Assembly: GCF_022179185.1 (NCBI RefSeq)
Contig: NZ_BPQJ01000011.1
Coordinates: forward strand, 1 to 64,000
Source: Methylobacterium frigidaeris
GTDB lineage: Bacteria; Pseudomonadota; Alphaproteobacteria; Rhizobiales; Beijerinckiaceae
Length of the DNA: 64,000 bases
Reading direction: 5' to 3'
Numbering within the stretch: the first letter of the stretch is position 1; each line of letters starts with the position of its first letter. Both the position numbers and the translations under genes were made by a program. Below, piece by piece: positions 17,612 to 25,923 of this stretch. The notes beneath the pieces were generated by a model, which saw nothing but the letters and a program-made list of their open reading frames with translations, was not told the origin of the DNA and made no database searches.

Positions 17612-17782
17612 AACCCTCCCCCCTCTGCGGGGGAGGGTGCGCCACGGAGTGGGGCGGGAGAGGGGAACCACGGTTTCGAAAGAGACTGAAATGTTCTGAA
17701 GGGCGTCACCGGCATCAGCGTCGCGCTGCCCCCTCCCGCCCGGCATCCGCCGGGCACCCTCCCCCGCAAAGGGGGGAGGGTT
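17612..17782. repeat. 171-bp compound palindromic repeat
   Basis: The outer arms 17612-17640 and 17754-17782 are inverted copies matching at 28 of 29 positions. Each arm is itself a hairpin (CCCTCCCC...GGGGAGGG). Inside, GGGCGGGAGAGGGG (about 17651-17665) and CCCCCTCCCGCCC (about 17730-17742) form a second imperfect inverted pair. It lies 23 bp after the M16 peptidase stop. Such nested GC palindromes are typical of proteobacterial intergenic repeats or miniature elements. Confidence 0.85.
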
Positions 17783-17805
17783 CAGACGCGCGAGCCAGGA
17801 CGGGA

Positions 17806-19101
17806 TCACCCCGCCTTGAGCGCGTTGCCCACTGCCTCGAGGCTCTGCAGCTTCTTGATCGGACCGATCGCCGCGATCGTCGGCGCCCCGGCGATGAGCG
17901 CCCGCCCGGCCGCCCGCACGTCGTCGGGGGTGACGGCATCGACCTTCGCGATCACCTCGGCGGCCGGGATCACCCGACCCCAGGCCAGGAGCTGGCGCGC
18001 CGTGCGCTCGATGCGGCCGCCCGGCGTCTCCAGTGCCGAGAGCAGGGCCACCTTGAGCTGGGCCTTCGCCCGCGCGAGCTCGGCGGAATCCACCGTCTCG
18101 GCAGCCTCGCGCAGGCAGGCCAGGGTCACCTCGACGAGGCCAGGCAGGTCGGCGCCAGCGGTGCCGGCGCCGATGCCGAACAGGCCGCAATCGCTGAACG
18201 GCCAGTGGAAGGCGTGGATCTCGTAGGCGAGGCCGCGGGTCTCGCGCACCTCGTGCCAGAGGCGCGAGGTCAGCCCGCCGCCGAGCACCTGGGCGAAGAG
18301 GTGCGTGGCGTAGTAGGCATCGTCCCGGAACGACAGGCCGGGCAGGCCAAGCACCAGGTTCGCCTGTTCGAGCTTGCGCGGCATCCGGCGCTCGCCGCCG
18401 CGATACTGGCCCGGCACCGCTTCCGGCCCGGTACCGGCCGGCATCGCCCCGAAATGCTTCTCGGCCGCCGCCACGATCGCCTCGTGCTCGACCGCGCCCG
18501 CGGCGGCCAGCACCATCCGGCCGGGCGTGTATTCGCGGGCGAGGTAGGCCTCGATCGCCGCCTTGTCGAAGCTCTTGATCGTCTCTGGGCGCCCGAGGAT
18601 CGGCCGGCCGATCGGCTGGTCGGGGAAGGCGGCCTCGGTGAAGGCGTCGTAGACGACGTCGTCGGGCGTGTCCTCGACGGCGGCGTATTCCTGCAGGATC
18701 ACGCCCTTCTCGCGGGCGAGTTCGCCGGCCTCGAAGGCCGAGCGGGTCAGGATGTCGCCGAGCACGTCGAGGGCGACCTCGGCATCCTCGCCGAGCACCC
18801 GGGCGGTGTAGCTCGTCTGCTCGACGCTGGTGGCGGCGTTGATCTCGCCGCCGACATTCTCGATGTCTTCGGCGATCTGGCGGGCCGAGCGCGTCGCCGT
18901 GCCCTTGAACGCCATGTGCTCGATCAGGTGGCTGAGCCCGTGCTCCTCCGGCCGCTCGTTGCGCGAGCCGGCCCCGACCCAGACCCCGAGGGTCGCGGTG
19001 GCGAGGCCGGGCATCGCCTCGGTGGCGACGGTGAGGCCGTTGGGCAGCCGCGTGATCTTGAGGTCCGGCGAGGCGCCGAGCGTCGCGAAATGCTGATTCA
19101 C
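17806..19101 (-). CDS. M16 family zinc peptidase (processing-peptidase-like)
   Basis: This protein (431 aa) resembles mitochondrial processing peptidase beta and the bacterial PqqL/YmxG type proteases. The inverted zinc motif HLIEH is at His58, Glu61, His62, and the distal Glu138 is in ILQEYAAVEDTPDDVVYD. The second, inactive half contains the arginine/tyrosine pair SRLWHEVRETRGLAY. No signal peptide is seen, so it is probably cytoplasmic. GTG 19101 overlaps the thrC stop by 4 bp. The thrC-M16 pairing is a widely conserved alphaproteobacterial arrangement. Confidence 0.93.
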   Translation of the reverse strand: MNQHFATLGASPDLKITRLPNGLTVATEAMPGLATATLGVWVGAGSRNERPEEHGLSHLIEHMAFKGTATRSARQIAEDIENVGGEINAATSVEQTSYTARVLGEDAEVALDVLGDILTRSAFEAGELAREKGVILQEYAAVEDTPDDVVYDAFTEAAFPDQPIGRPILGRPETIKSFDKAAIEAYLAREYTPGRMVLAAAGAVEHEAIVAAAEKHFGAMPAGTGPEAVPGQYRGGERRMPRKLEQANLVLGLPGLSFRDDAYYATHLFAQVLGGGLTSRLWHEVRETRGLAYEIHAFHWPFSDCGLFGIGAGTAGADLPGLVEVTLACLREAAETVDSAELARAKAQLKVALLSALETPGGRIERTARQLLAWGRVIPAAEVIAKVDAVTPDDVRAAGRALIAGAPTIAAIGPIKKLQSLEAVGNALKAG

Positions 19102-20510
19102 GCGACGCTCCTCAGGATGCGCGCGCGCTCGCGGATCGCCCGCTCGACCGCCGCCTCGTCGTTCGGCAGCACGGTGAAGCGCTCGCGCCGCTCCAAGAGG
19201 TCGGCGAGGTGGGGCGGCAGGGCCGGGCGGATGCCGGTGGCGGCCTCGACCGCGTCCGGAAACTTCGCCGCATGCGCGGTGGCGAGCGCCACCACCGGCG
19301 TCGCCGAGTCCTCGGCCACGAGCTTGCGGGCGGCGCGCACGCCGATGGCGCTGTGCGGATCGATGATCTGGCCGGTGCCCCGGTAGACGTCGCGGATCTC
19401 GGCCACGACCTCGTCCTCCGGCACCGCCGCAGCGTCGAACTCGGACCGGATCCGTCCCAGCGTCGCGGGGTCGAGCGTGAAGGCGCCCGACTGCTTCAAG
19501 CCCGCCATCAGCCGCTTGACGGCCTCGGCATCGCGATCGAGGGACTCGAACAGCAGGCGCTCGAAGTTCGACGAGACCTGGATGTCCATCGACGGCGAGG
19601 TGGTCGGCGCCACGCCCCGGACCTCGTAGGTGCCGGTGGCGAGGGTCCGGGCCAGGATGTCGTTGGCGTTGGTGGCGATCATCAGCCGGCCGACCGGCAG
19701 GCCCATGCGCTTGGCGGCCCAGCCGGCCAGGATGTCGCCGAAATTGCCGGTCGGCACCGAGAACGAGACCGGGCGGTGCGGACTGCCCAGCACCACCGCG
19801 CTGGTGAAGTAGTACACGGCTTGCGCCGCGACCCGGGCCCAGTTGATCGAGTTGACACCCGACAACCGCACGTCGTCCGCGAAGCGCGGATGCTGGAACA
19901 GCGCCTTCACGATCGCCTGGCAATCGTCGAAGGTGCCCTCGACCGCGAGCGCGTGGATGTTCTCGGCATCGACCGTGGTCATCTGCCGGCGCTGCACCTC
20001 CGACACCCGGTTATGGGGATAGAGGATGAACACGTCGACATTGTCGAGGCCGCGGAACGCCTCGACGGCGGCGCTGCCGGTATCGCCCGAGGTGGCGCCG
20101 ACGATCGTCGCCCGGCTGCCCTTGGCCTTGAGCGCGTGGTCCATCAGCCGGCCGAGCAGCTGCATCGCCACGTCCTTGAAGGCGAGCGTCGGGCCGTGGT
20201 GGAGTTCGAGCAGGAAGAGGTTGTCGCCGAGCTGGGCCAGCGGGCAGACCGCCGGGTGCCGGAAGGTGGCGTAGGCCTCGTCGATCATCCGGTCGAAATC
20301 GGCCTGCCCGATCTCGCCGTCGACGAGGGGCGACAGCACGGTCTTAGCGGCCTCGGCGTAGGGCCGCCCGGCGAGACCCGCGATGGTCTCCGATGCGATC
20401 TGCGGCCAGCTCTGCGGAATGTAGAGGCCGCCGTCGCGGGCGAGGCCGGCCAGCAGCGCGTCGGTGAAGGTCAGCGGCGCGGCGCTGCCGCGGGTCGAAA
20501 CATGGAGCAC
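19098..20510 (-). CDS. thrC: Threonine synthase
   Basis: This PLP enzyme (470 aa) converts O-phosphohomoserine to threonine. The N-terminal VSTRGSAAPLTFTDALL is typical of the long (fungal/proteobacterial) threonine synthase class. The cofactor lysine is Lys112 in HHGPTLAFKDVAMQLLG. Phosphate-binding and cofactor loops are seen in GATSGDTGSAAVEAF and SVPTGNFGDILAG. The start is GTG 20510 with AGGA about nine bases upstream; the ATG seven bases downstream is out of frame. It heads the thrC-M16 operon. Confidence 0.96.
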   Translation of the reverse strand: MLHVSTRGSAAPLTFTDALLAGLARDGGLYIPQSWPQIASETIAGLAGRPYAEAAKTVLSPLVDGEIGQADFDRMIDEAYATFRHPAVCPLAQLGDNLFLLELHHGPTLAFKDVAMQLLGRLMDHALKAKGSRATIVGATSGDTGSAAVEAFRGLDNVDVFILYPHNRVSEVQRRQMTTVDAENIHALAVEGTFDDCQAIVKALFQHPRFADDVRLSGVNSINWARVAAQAVYYFTSAVVLGSPHRPVSFSVPTGNFGDILAGWAAKRMGLPVGRLMIATNANDILARTLATGTYEVRGVAPTTSPSMDIQVSSNFERLLFESLDRDAEAVKRLMAGLKQSGAFTLDPATLGRIRSEFDAAAVPEDEVVAEIRDVYRGTGQIIDPHSAIGVRAARKLVAEDSATPVVALATAHAAKFPDAVEAATGIRPALPPHLADLLERRERFTVLPNDEAAVERAIRERARILRSVA

Positions 20511-20573
20511 GGTGATCAGTCCTGAGGCTGGCGCAGCCCCTACACGAATCCGGGGCGCGCGTCAGCCCGCGGC

Positions 20574-20987
20574 TCAGGCGCTCGCGCCCGGTGCCTTGCG
20601 AAGGCGGCAGCCGGTGATCCGCCACGCGCCGTCCGCGTCTCGCTCCAGGGTGTAGAGCGCCTCCCAGTCGGTGCCGTCCTGGTCCTGGATGCGCACGCCC
20701 TGGGCGAGGCTGCCGTCGGGCAGCTCCTCGTCGGTGCCGAACTCGAAGCGGCGATTGCGGTAGACCGCCGCGTAACCCTGCCGGACCATGCCGATGAAGG
20801 TCTCGGGGCTGCCGAAGATCGACCGGATGGCGGGGGCCGCCTCGGCATAGGCCGCCGCCGCGTCATCGTGCCGGAACGCCTCCTGCTGGCGCAGGATCAC
20901 CGCGCGGGCCGCATCGCGGTCGCTGCCGGCCGCGAGGGCGCCGTGACCGATCGCGAGCAGGCTCATGAGGGCGACGAGGGTGCGCAT
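20574..20987 (-). CDS. DUF4864 secreted protein
   Basis: A 137-aa protein with a signal peptide (about 1-19, ending GALAA). The mature part begins RDAARAVILRQQEAFRHDD and includes FIGMVRQGYAAVYRNRRFEF and a C-terminal WRITGCRLRK, as in the DUF4864 family, which has an NTF2-like look. Function is unknown. It lies 63 bp upstream of thrC on the same strand and could be cotranscribed with it. Confidence 0.82.
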   Translation of the reverse strand: MRTLVALMSLLAIGHGALAAGSDRDAARAVILRQQEAFRHDDAAAAYAEAAPAIRSIFGSPETFIGMVRQGYAAVYRNRRFEFGTDEELPDGSLAQGVRIQDQDGTDWEALYTLERDADGAWRITGCRLRKAPGASA

Positions 20988-21155
20988 CGGCCGGGCTCTA
21001 CTGGTTTATATTCTTATGCCAGCCGCAGCGTAGCAGGCCGCTTCTGTCCACACAACTTCCAGTCGTCCATGCCTGAGGGGATGGCGGCGGGTCGCGGCGA
21101 GTGTGACGGCAGCGCCCGATCACTCTTTGCTTGGGTCGAAGGAACGATCCTTCCA

Positions 21156-21200
21156 TCCTCGGCGTCATCCCGCGGCGCGGCCCCGGGATGCCCCTGAGGA
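21156..21200. repeat. Imperfect palindrome of the TCATTCCGG family
   Basis: Stem 21156-21172 pairs with 21184-21200 at about 14 of 17 positions, with a perfect inner CATCCCG/CGGGATG. The loop is GC-rich (CGGCGCGGCCC). It sits 29 bp past the 3' end of pyk and resembles the elements at 24901 and 36486. Confidence 0.6.
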
Positions 21201-21229
21201 CATGACGTCCGTCGACAGACGACGAACGG

Positions 21230-22663
21230 CTACACTCCGCTCGCCTTGCGCCCCAGCTCGACCACCCGCAGGTTGTTGGTCGTCCCGGGCCGGCCGAACG
21301 GGATGCCGGCCACCGCCACCACCAGATCCGGGGCCTGGGCGAAGCCCTCCTGGGCTGCGACCTCGGCGGCGCGGTCGACCATCGCCTCGTAGGATTCGAT
21401 CTCTGGGCCGAGCACGGAGTGCGCACCCCAGTACAGGCTGAGGCGGCGCGACACCGCCGTATCGGAGGTCGCCGCCAGGATCGGCACGTTCGGGCGCTTG
21501 CGGGCGATGCGGGCGGCAGTGGTGCCGCTCGACGTGAAGGCGACGATCGCCGCCGCCTCGATCGCGTCGGCGAGGCTCGCGGCGGCGGCGGCCACGGCGT
21601 GGGGCGGGCTGTCCTCGACCTCCGGCTCGCTGGCCTGCACGAGCGAGCGGTAGAGCCGGTGCTGCTCGGTGCGGCGAATGATCCGGTCCATCATCGAGAC
21701 CGCCTCGATCGGGTACCGCCCCGCCGCCGACTCGGCCGACAGCATCACAGCGTCGGCGCCGTCATAGACCGCGGTCGCGACGTCGGAGGCCTCGGCCCGG
21801 GTGGGGGAGGGCGCAGAGATCATCGATTCGAGCATCTGGGTCGCCACGATCACCGGCTTCACCGCCCGGCGGCAGGCCCGCACCAATTCCTTCTGGCGAC
21901 CCGGCACGTCCTCGGGCGGCAGTTCGACGCCGAGATCGCCGCGGGCCACCATCACGCCGTCGGCGATGCGGATGATGTCCTCGATGTGATCGAGCGCCGA
22001 GGGTTTTTCGATTTTCGCGATCAGCCCGGCGCGGCCGGCGATCAGCCCGCGCGCCTCCATCACGTCGGAGGGAGTCTGGACGAAGGAGAGCGCCACCCAG
22101 TCCACCCCGAGCTCGAGCCCGAAGGCGAGGTCGCGCCGGTCCTTCTCGGTGAGCGGCGAGAGGGCCAGCACCGTGCCCGGCAGGTTGACGCCCTTGCGGT
22201 CGGAGATCGGCCCTCCCACCACCACGTCGGCGTCGATCGCCGCATCGTCGACGCCGACGACCCGCACCCGGACCCGGCCGTCGTCGATGAGCAGTTCCTG
22301 GCCCGGCGCCACCGCGGCGAAGATCTCGGGATGGGGCAGGGGGATCGCGTCGGTGCCGCCCTCCCGGCCCTCGCGCACGAAGCGGATCCGGTCGCCTGTG
22401 GCGAGGTCGGCCTTGCCGCCCCGCAGGGTACCGATGCGGATCTTCGGGCCCTGGAGGTCCTGCAGGATGCCGATCGGGCGGCCGGTCTCCTGCTCCAGCG
22501 CCCGGATGGCGGCGTGGACCTTGGCGTGGTCGTCGTGGCTGCCGTGGGAGAAGTTGAGCCGGAAGGTGTCGACCCCGGCGAGGAACAGGGCCTTGAGCCG
22601 CTCCGGCGTGTTGCTGGCCGGGCCGACGGTGGCGACGATCTTGGCGTGGCGGTGACGGCGCAT
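21230..22663 (-). CDS. pyk: Pyruvate kinase
   Basis: The enzyme (477 aa) transfers phosphate from phosphoenolpyruvate to ADP, the last step of glycolysis. Domain A signatures are KIVATVGPAS, FRLNFSHGSH, LQDLQGPKIRIG, the catalytic lysine loop LIAKIEKPSAL and the metal/substrate motif VMVARGDLGVELP. The C-terminal domain has AFTSSGTTAARIARKRP. Length matches bacterial enzymes. The start is ATG 22663. It is monocistronic or cotranscribed with the secreted-protein gene upstream, 66 bp away. Confidence 0.97.
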   Translation of the reverse strand: MRRHRHAKIVATVGPASNTPERLKALFLAGVDTFRLNFSHGSHDDHAKVHAAIRALEQETGRPIGILQDLQGPKIRIGTLRGGKADLATGDRIRFVREGREGGTDAIPLPHPEIFAAVAPGQELLIDDGRVRVRVVGVDDAAIDADVVVGGPISDRKGVNLPGTVLALSPLTEKDRRDLAFGLELGVDWVALSFVQTPSDVMEARGLIAGRAGLIAKIEKPSALDHIEDIIRIADGVMVARGDLGVELPPEDVPGRQKELVRACRRAVKPVIVATQMLESMISAPSPTRAEASDVATAVYDGADAVMLSAESAAGRYPIEAVSMMDRIIRRTEQHRLYRSLVQASEPEVEDSPPHAVAAAAASLADAIEAAAIVAFTSSGTTAARIARKRPNVPILAATSDTAVSRRLSLYWGAHSVLGPEIESYEAMVDRAAEVAAQEGFAQAPDLVVAVAGIPFGRPGTTNNLRVVELGRKASGV

Positions 22664-22690
22664 GGCATTCGCTCCTTGCGGGTCCGGATC

Positions 22691-22732
22691 GGACTTGCGA
22701 CTCAGGACTTGCGACTCAGGACTTGCGGATCA
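22691..22732 (-). repeat. 14-bp tandem repeat (three copies) between secreted-protein gene and pyk
   Basis: GGACTTGCGACTCA occurs twice exactly (22691-22704, 22705-22718) and once with two changes (22719-22732). The last copy contains the stop codon of the gene at 22730-23497. The repeat probably arose by slippage from the 3' end of that gene. Confidence 0.9.
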
Positions 22733-23497
22733 GGGCCTGGTGCGGCGGTAGACGGTGGCGAAGGTCACGTTCATGCCGCCGCAGGCGTTGTTGTCCTCGG
22801 CGAGGAGAAAGGGCGGCAGCAATGTCAGGCGCAGGCGGCAATCGGCGGGATCGCCGGCCGCGAAGGGCAGGGTGCCCTTGTCCCCCATGGTGAAGGCGAG
22901 GGCCGCCCCGCTCGGGGCCGTCTCGCCCTCGACGTTGCCCATGTTCACGGCGCCGCGGCGGACGCGGTCGGGATCGAGGGCGCCGTAGGTCGCATCGCCC
23001 TTGACGCTGAGGGTGCCGGCCGCCTTGCCCGGGCGGATGACGAGGGTCTGTTCCGGCGCCGTCCAGGTGCCGGTCCAGTCCTTCAGGGCAGGGGCCGACG
23101 CAGCGGGCGTCCGGGTGACCGCGGCGTCCGGCAGCCAGCCGGAACGGACCGCGCCCTTCTGCCCGACATAGGTCGCGCAGACGAAGCCTGGCGTGGCGCC
23201 GCCGAGGATCACGGTGTTGCCCGGCACCAGGAAGGCCTTCTCGCGGCAGGCCGGATCGGGGCCGGGGCAGCCCTTGCGCCCGGACGCCCCCTGCACGAAC
23301 GGAACCCGCGTCGCGCCGGCCTTGATCGTACCGAGGCTCGGGCCCGAGCCGGCGCCGAGTGCGCCGTAATCGAAGCAATCGCCCTCGGCGCCCAGGGCCA
23401 TGCCCGGTCCTGAGAGCCAGGCCAGCACGATCAGCCCGGCGCCCCGCCGTTTCCCGCCATGCCGTCCCTCGCCCTGCATCCCCGGATATCCCCGCAC
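22730..23497 (-). CDS. Secreted protein of unknown function
   Basis: The 255-aa product has an N-terminal export signal (GAGLIVLAWLSGPGMALGAEG) and at least eight Cys residues in the mature part, which suggests disulfides in the periplasm. Recurrent pieces are CFDYGALGAGSGPSLGTIKAG, GNTVILGG and WTGTWTAPEQTLVIRPGKA; the middle part may be an SH3-like segment (VPFVQG, RSGWLPDAAV). I do not recognise a named family with confidence. The start may be ATG 23497 or ATG 23479. It is upstream of pyk on the same strand. Confidence 0.7.
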   Translation of the reverse strand: MRGYPGMQGEGRHGGKRRGAGLIVLAWLSGPGMALGAEGDCFDYGALGAGSGPSLGTIKAGATRVPFVQGASGRKGCPGPDPACREKAFLVPGNTVILGGATPGFVCATYVGQKGAVRSGWLPDAAVTRTPAASAPALKDWTGTWTAPEQTLVIRPGKAAGTLSVKGDATYGALDPDRVRRGAVNMGNVEGETAPSGAALAFTMGDKGTLPFAAGDPADCRLRLTLLPPFLLAEDNNACGGMNVTFATVYRRTRP

Positions 23498-23667
23498 GCC
23501 GAATCTCCGCGGCGGAAGCTAGGGCATCTTGGACCAAAGGAGCACCCGTCGGCGCCCGAATAGCATGGTCTGCCGCAGCGCCCTGCCCTTGACGTCGGTT
23601 ATGCTGCAACGCACCCTGTCGGCAGGAAGGCATTCTCTGACGCGATGTGAGGGGGGTATCGACGGTC

Positions 23668-24039
23668 ATGCTGTTCCAGCCGCCCGTCTTCGAGACGATC
23701 TTCCGCACCCCCGTCGAGCATCGTCTGGTGATCCGGGGCTCGCGCAGCCGCGGCGCCCCGCTGGACGGCGTGCGCTGGTACCACGACGAGTTCGACGCCG
23801 CCGGCGCCCTGGTCGCCCGCTACGAGACCTTCGACGAAACCGACGAATCCGGCGAGGAGCGCTGCGGCTGGCGCCGCTACGATGCCGGCGGCCGTCTCCT
23901 CGCCCGGCACGAGGTGGCGATGCGCTGGTCGGCCCTCGTCGCCCTGAAGCAGTCGCGCCGCGGCGCCGAGATCGCGCTCCAGCGGCTCAGTGGCCATGGC
24001 TCTCCCGTGCCGCCCGCCCGCCGGGTTCTGGCGGCCTGA
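23668..24039 (+). CDS. Conserved hypothetical protein
   Basis: A soluble 123-aa protein beginning MLFQPPVFETIFRTPVEHRL. It contains RWYHDEFDAAGALVARYETF and WRRYDAGGRLLARHEVAM, two similar strand-turn-strand motifs that look like a duplicated beta unit. No catalytic motif is apparent. An earlier GTG at 23647 is possible, but GAGGGGGG lies in front of ATG 23668 at a suitable though long distance. It stands alone. Confidence 0.65.
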   Translation: MLFQPPVFETIFRTPVEHRLVIRGSRSRGAPLDGVRWYHDEFDAAGALVARYETFDETDESGEERCGWRRYDAGGRLLARHEVAMRWSALVALKQSRRGAEIALQRLSGHGSPVPPARRVLAA

Positions 24040-24229
24040 CACGCGATCCGGACGATTAACTCCGGTTGCGCATCACGAGCCCGCGCGATGGAGCCGATGG
24101 CTCCGCACTCCGGAGCGATGCAGACATCATATGGCATCGTGCCGGCCGCTTGACCTCGGGGCCGCCCGCGATCACGATCTCACCCTATGACCTTCCTGCG
24201 TCACGTCGCGCTGCGCCGCCGAATTACCC

Positions 24230-24255
24230 ACCCGGCCTGATCCGTCGGGCCGGGT
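24230..24255 (+). terminator. Hairpin in the gap before the P-loop kinase gene
   Basis: ACCCGGCC (24230-24237) pairs with GGCCGGGT (24248-24255), followed by TTCGG. It lies 190 bp after the preceding stop and 65 bp before the next ATG. It may end a long 3' tail or act as a leader structure. Confidence 0.4.
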
Positions 24256-24319
24256 TTCGGCTGTCCGCACCCCGTGATGCCACATGGCGCTCCTCGGCGC
24301 TCCTGAAGGTCTCTTCGTC

Positions 24320-24835
24320 ATGCCCGTTACCGACGCGGTGCTGCATCTCCTGTGCGGCAAGATCTCCTCTGGAAAATCGACGCTCGCGGCCGGCCTCGCC
24401 GCGGAACCCGGCACGGTCCTGGTCCGGGAGGACCAGTGGCTCGCCGGGCTCTATCCAGGCGAGCAGACGACGCTCGCCGATTACGTCCGCAATGCCGGTC
24501 GCCTGCGCGGCGTGATGGGGCCGCACCTCGTCGCGCTGCTGCGGGCCGGCCTGTCCGTGGTGCTCGACTTCCCGGCCAATACGCCGGCGAGCCGGGCCTG
24601 GATGCGGTCGCTCTTCCGCGAGGCGGAGGTGGCGCACCGGCTCCACTACCTCGAGGCCGACGATGCCTTGTGCAAGGCGCGCCTGCGCCGCCGCAACGCC
24701 GCCGGCACACATGAATTCACCGTGAGTGACGACGCGTTCGACCTGTTCACGCGCTACTTCGTGCCTCCGGCGACGGAGGAGGGATTTACGATCTTGCGTC
24801 ATCCGCAAGCAGAAGGTGGACAGACGATCGCTTGA
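24320..24835 (+). CDS. P-loop ATPase/kinase (zeta-toxin/AAA_33-like)
   Basis: This 171-aa protein has a Walker A motif (GKISSGKST, 13-21) directly after the first strand, a Walker B-like strand (LSVVLDFPANTPASR) and a lid region with basic residues (LCKARLRRRNAAG). This layout matches small P-loop kinases that phosphorylate small molecules or act as aminoglycoside/sugar kinases. No antitoxin gene is next to it. I chose ATG 24320, which starts just before the first strand; an earlier in-frame ATG at 24284 would add 12 residues. The substrate is unknown. Confidence 0.78.
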   Translation: MPVTDAVLHLLCGKISSGKSTLAAGLAAEPGTVLVREDQWLAGLYPGEQTTLADYVRNAGRLRGVMGPHLVALLRAGLSVVLDFPANTPASRAWMRSLFREAEVAHRLHYLEADDALCKARLRRRNAAGTHEFTVSDDAFDLFTRYFVPPATEEGFTILRHPQAEGGQTIA

Positions 24836-24900
24836 GCCGGATGGCACGGGGCCGCGTCTTCGTCCGGAGCCTCATCGATCCAACGAACAGAACTGACGCT

Positions 24901-24948
24901 CTCCTGGTCATTCCGGGGCCGCGCAGCGGAGCCCGGAGTGACCAGGAG
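24901..24948. repeat. 17-bp-stem palindrome (TCATTCCGG family)
   Basis: CTCCTGGTCATTCCGGG (24901-24917) pairs with 24932-24948 with one mismatch. The loop holds CCGCGCAGCGGAG. It lies between convergent genes (stops at 24835 and 24997) and could act as a bidirectional terminator. The inner sequence recurs in inverted form at 36486-36529. Confidence 0.8.
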
Positions 24949-24996
24949 GGTCTCAGGACAGCCCCATGAGCAAGGGGCTCCTGAGCAGGGAACCCA

Positions 24997-25923
24997 TCAC
25001 CCCGCCGTCAACCACACCAGATGCCCGTCCGGGTCGCGCAGAAGGGCGTCCACGCCGCCGGGCCGCGGAACGACCCCACGCGAGACGAGGCGCCCGGCAT
25101 GGGTGGCGCAGGCCGCCGCCAAGGCGTCGGAATCGGTCATCGCGACCACCAGCCTGGTCGCCGCGACATCGTTCACGGCGAGGTCGGAGGCCGGCCGCGG
25201 GAGGTCGCCGCGATAGCACAGGAGCTCGATATGGGGCGGCTGCCCGTCCGGGAAGCCGAGACCGGTCACCTCGACGGTCGGAGCGGCGACGGCGTCGAGG
25301 CTTGCCTGTTCCGGTCCTCTATTGAGCGAGCGCGACGCTACGCGAAGCCCAAGGGATTCGTAGAACGCGGCGCTGCGGGCGGTCTCGGCGACCGAGATCG
25401 CCGAGTGATCGAGGCCGAGGCACGGATCCGTCGCACCCGGCCGTCGCCAGGTCTCGGGCATGGACTCGGGCGGGAAGGCCAGGAATTCGAGGGGATGGCC
25501 CTCGGGATCGCGGAACTTGAACGCGGTGACGCCGCCCGAGGATGCGGGGAGCCGGACCGGACCGTTGGTCGAGATCGGGCGCCAGCCCGGATGCGCCGAC
25601 AGCCGGGCATGGGCCGCCTCCATGTCGGACACGATGATGGCGCAGTGCTGGAAGAGCGGGCTGAAGCCTGGCACGTCACCCGGATAGGGCCGGCCCGCCG
25701 GCGTCACCGCCACCAGATCGAGGCGCTGGTCGCCGAGGCGCAACGGCACGACGCGTGCTCGTGCGCCATCCAGGCCGGTCACGGCGGAGAAATCCGAGAC
25801 CGGCGGGGCCTCGGCATGGGTGAAGCCCAGGACCTCGCGGTAGAACGTCGCCAGGGCTTCCGGGTCGGCGGTGGTCAGCGCGATGCGGGCGAGGCGCAGA
25901 GCACCCGGGAGACCGGCCGTCAC
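24997..25923 (-). CDS. VOC family protein with two glyoxalase-like domains
   Basis: The 308-aa protein has two vicinal-oxygen-chelate modules. Module 1 (about 8-145) begins LRLARIALTTADPEALATFY and ends FRDPEGHPLEFLAF. Module 2 (about 165-305) begins LGLDHSAISVAETARSAAFY and ends LLRDPDGHLVWL. Each has a His and a Glu-type position for a metal. VOC enzymes include glyoxalases, ring-cleaving dioxygenases and resistance proteins; I cannot tell which applies. GTG 25923 overlaps the SMP-30 stop by 4 bp. It is the last gene of a four-gene cluster. Confidence 0.85.
   Translation of the reverse strand: MTAGLPGALRLARIALTTADPEALATFYREVLGFTHAEAPPVSDFSAVTGLDGARARVVPLRLGDQRLDLVAVTPAGRPYPGDVPGFSPLFQHCAIIVSDMEAAHARLSAHPGWRPISTNGPVRLPASSGGVTAFKFRDPEGHPLEFLAFPPESMPETWRRPGATDPCLGLDHSAISVAETARSAAFYESLGLRVASRSLNRGPEQASLDAVAAPTVEVTGLGFPDGQPPHIELLCYRGDLPRPASDLAVNDVAATRLVVAMTDSDALAAACATHAGRLVSRGVVPRPGGVDALLRDPDGHLVWLTAG

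Noticed and set aside
19102..19923. Upstream extension of the M16 peptidase frame
   Set aside because: It is an out-of-frame reading of thrC. The M16 family starts at GTG 19101.
24320..24835. Zeta-toxin of a toxin-antitoxin pair
   Set aside because: No antitoxin-like gene is adjacent and the protein lacks clear toxin-specific motifs; many small P-loop kinases look similar.
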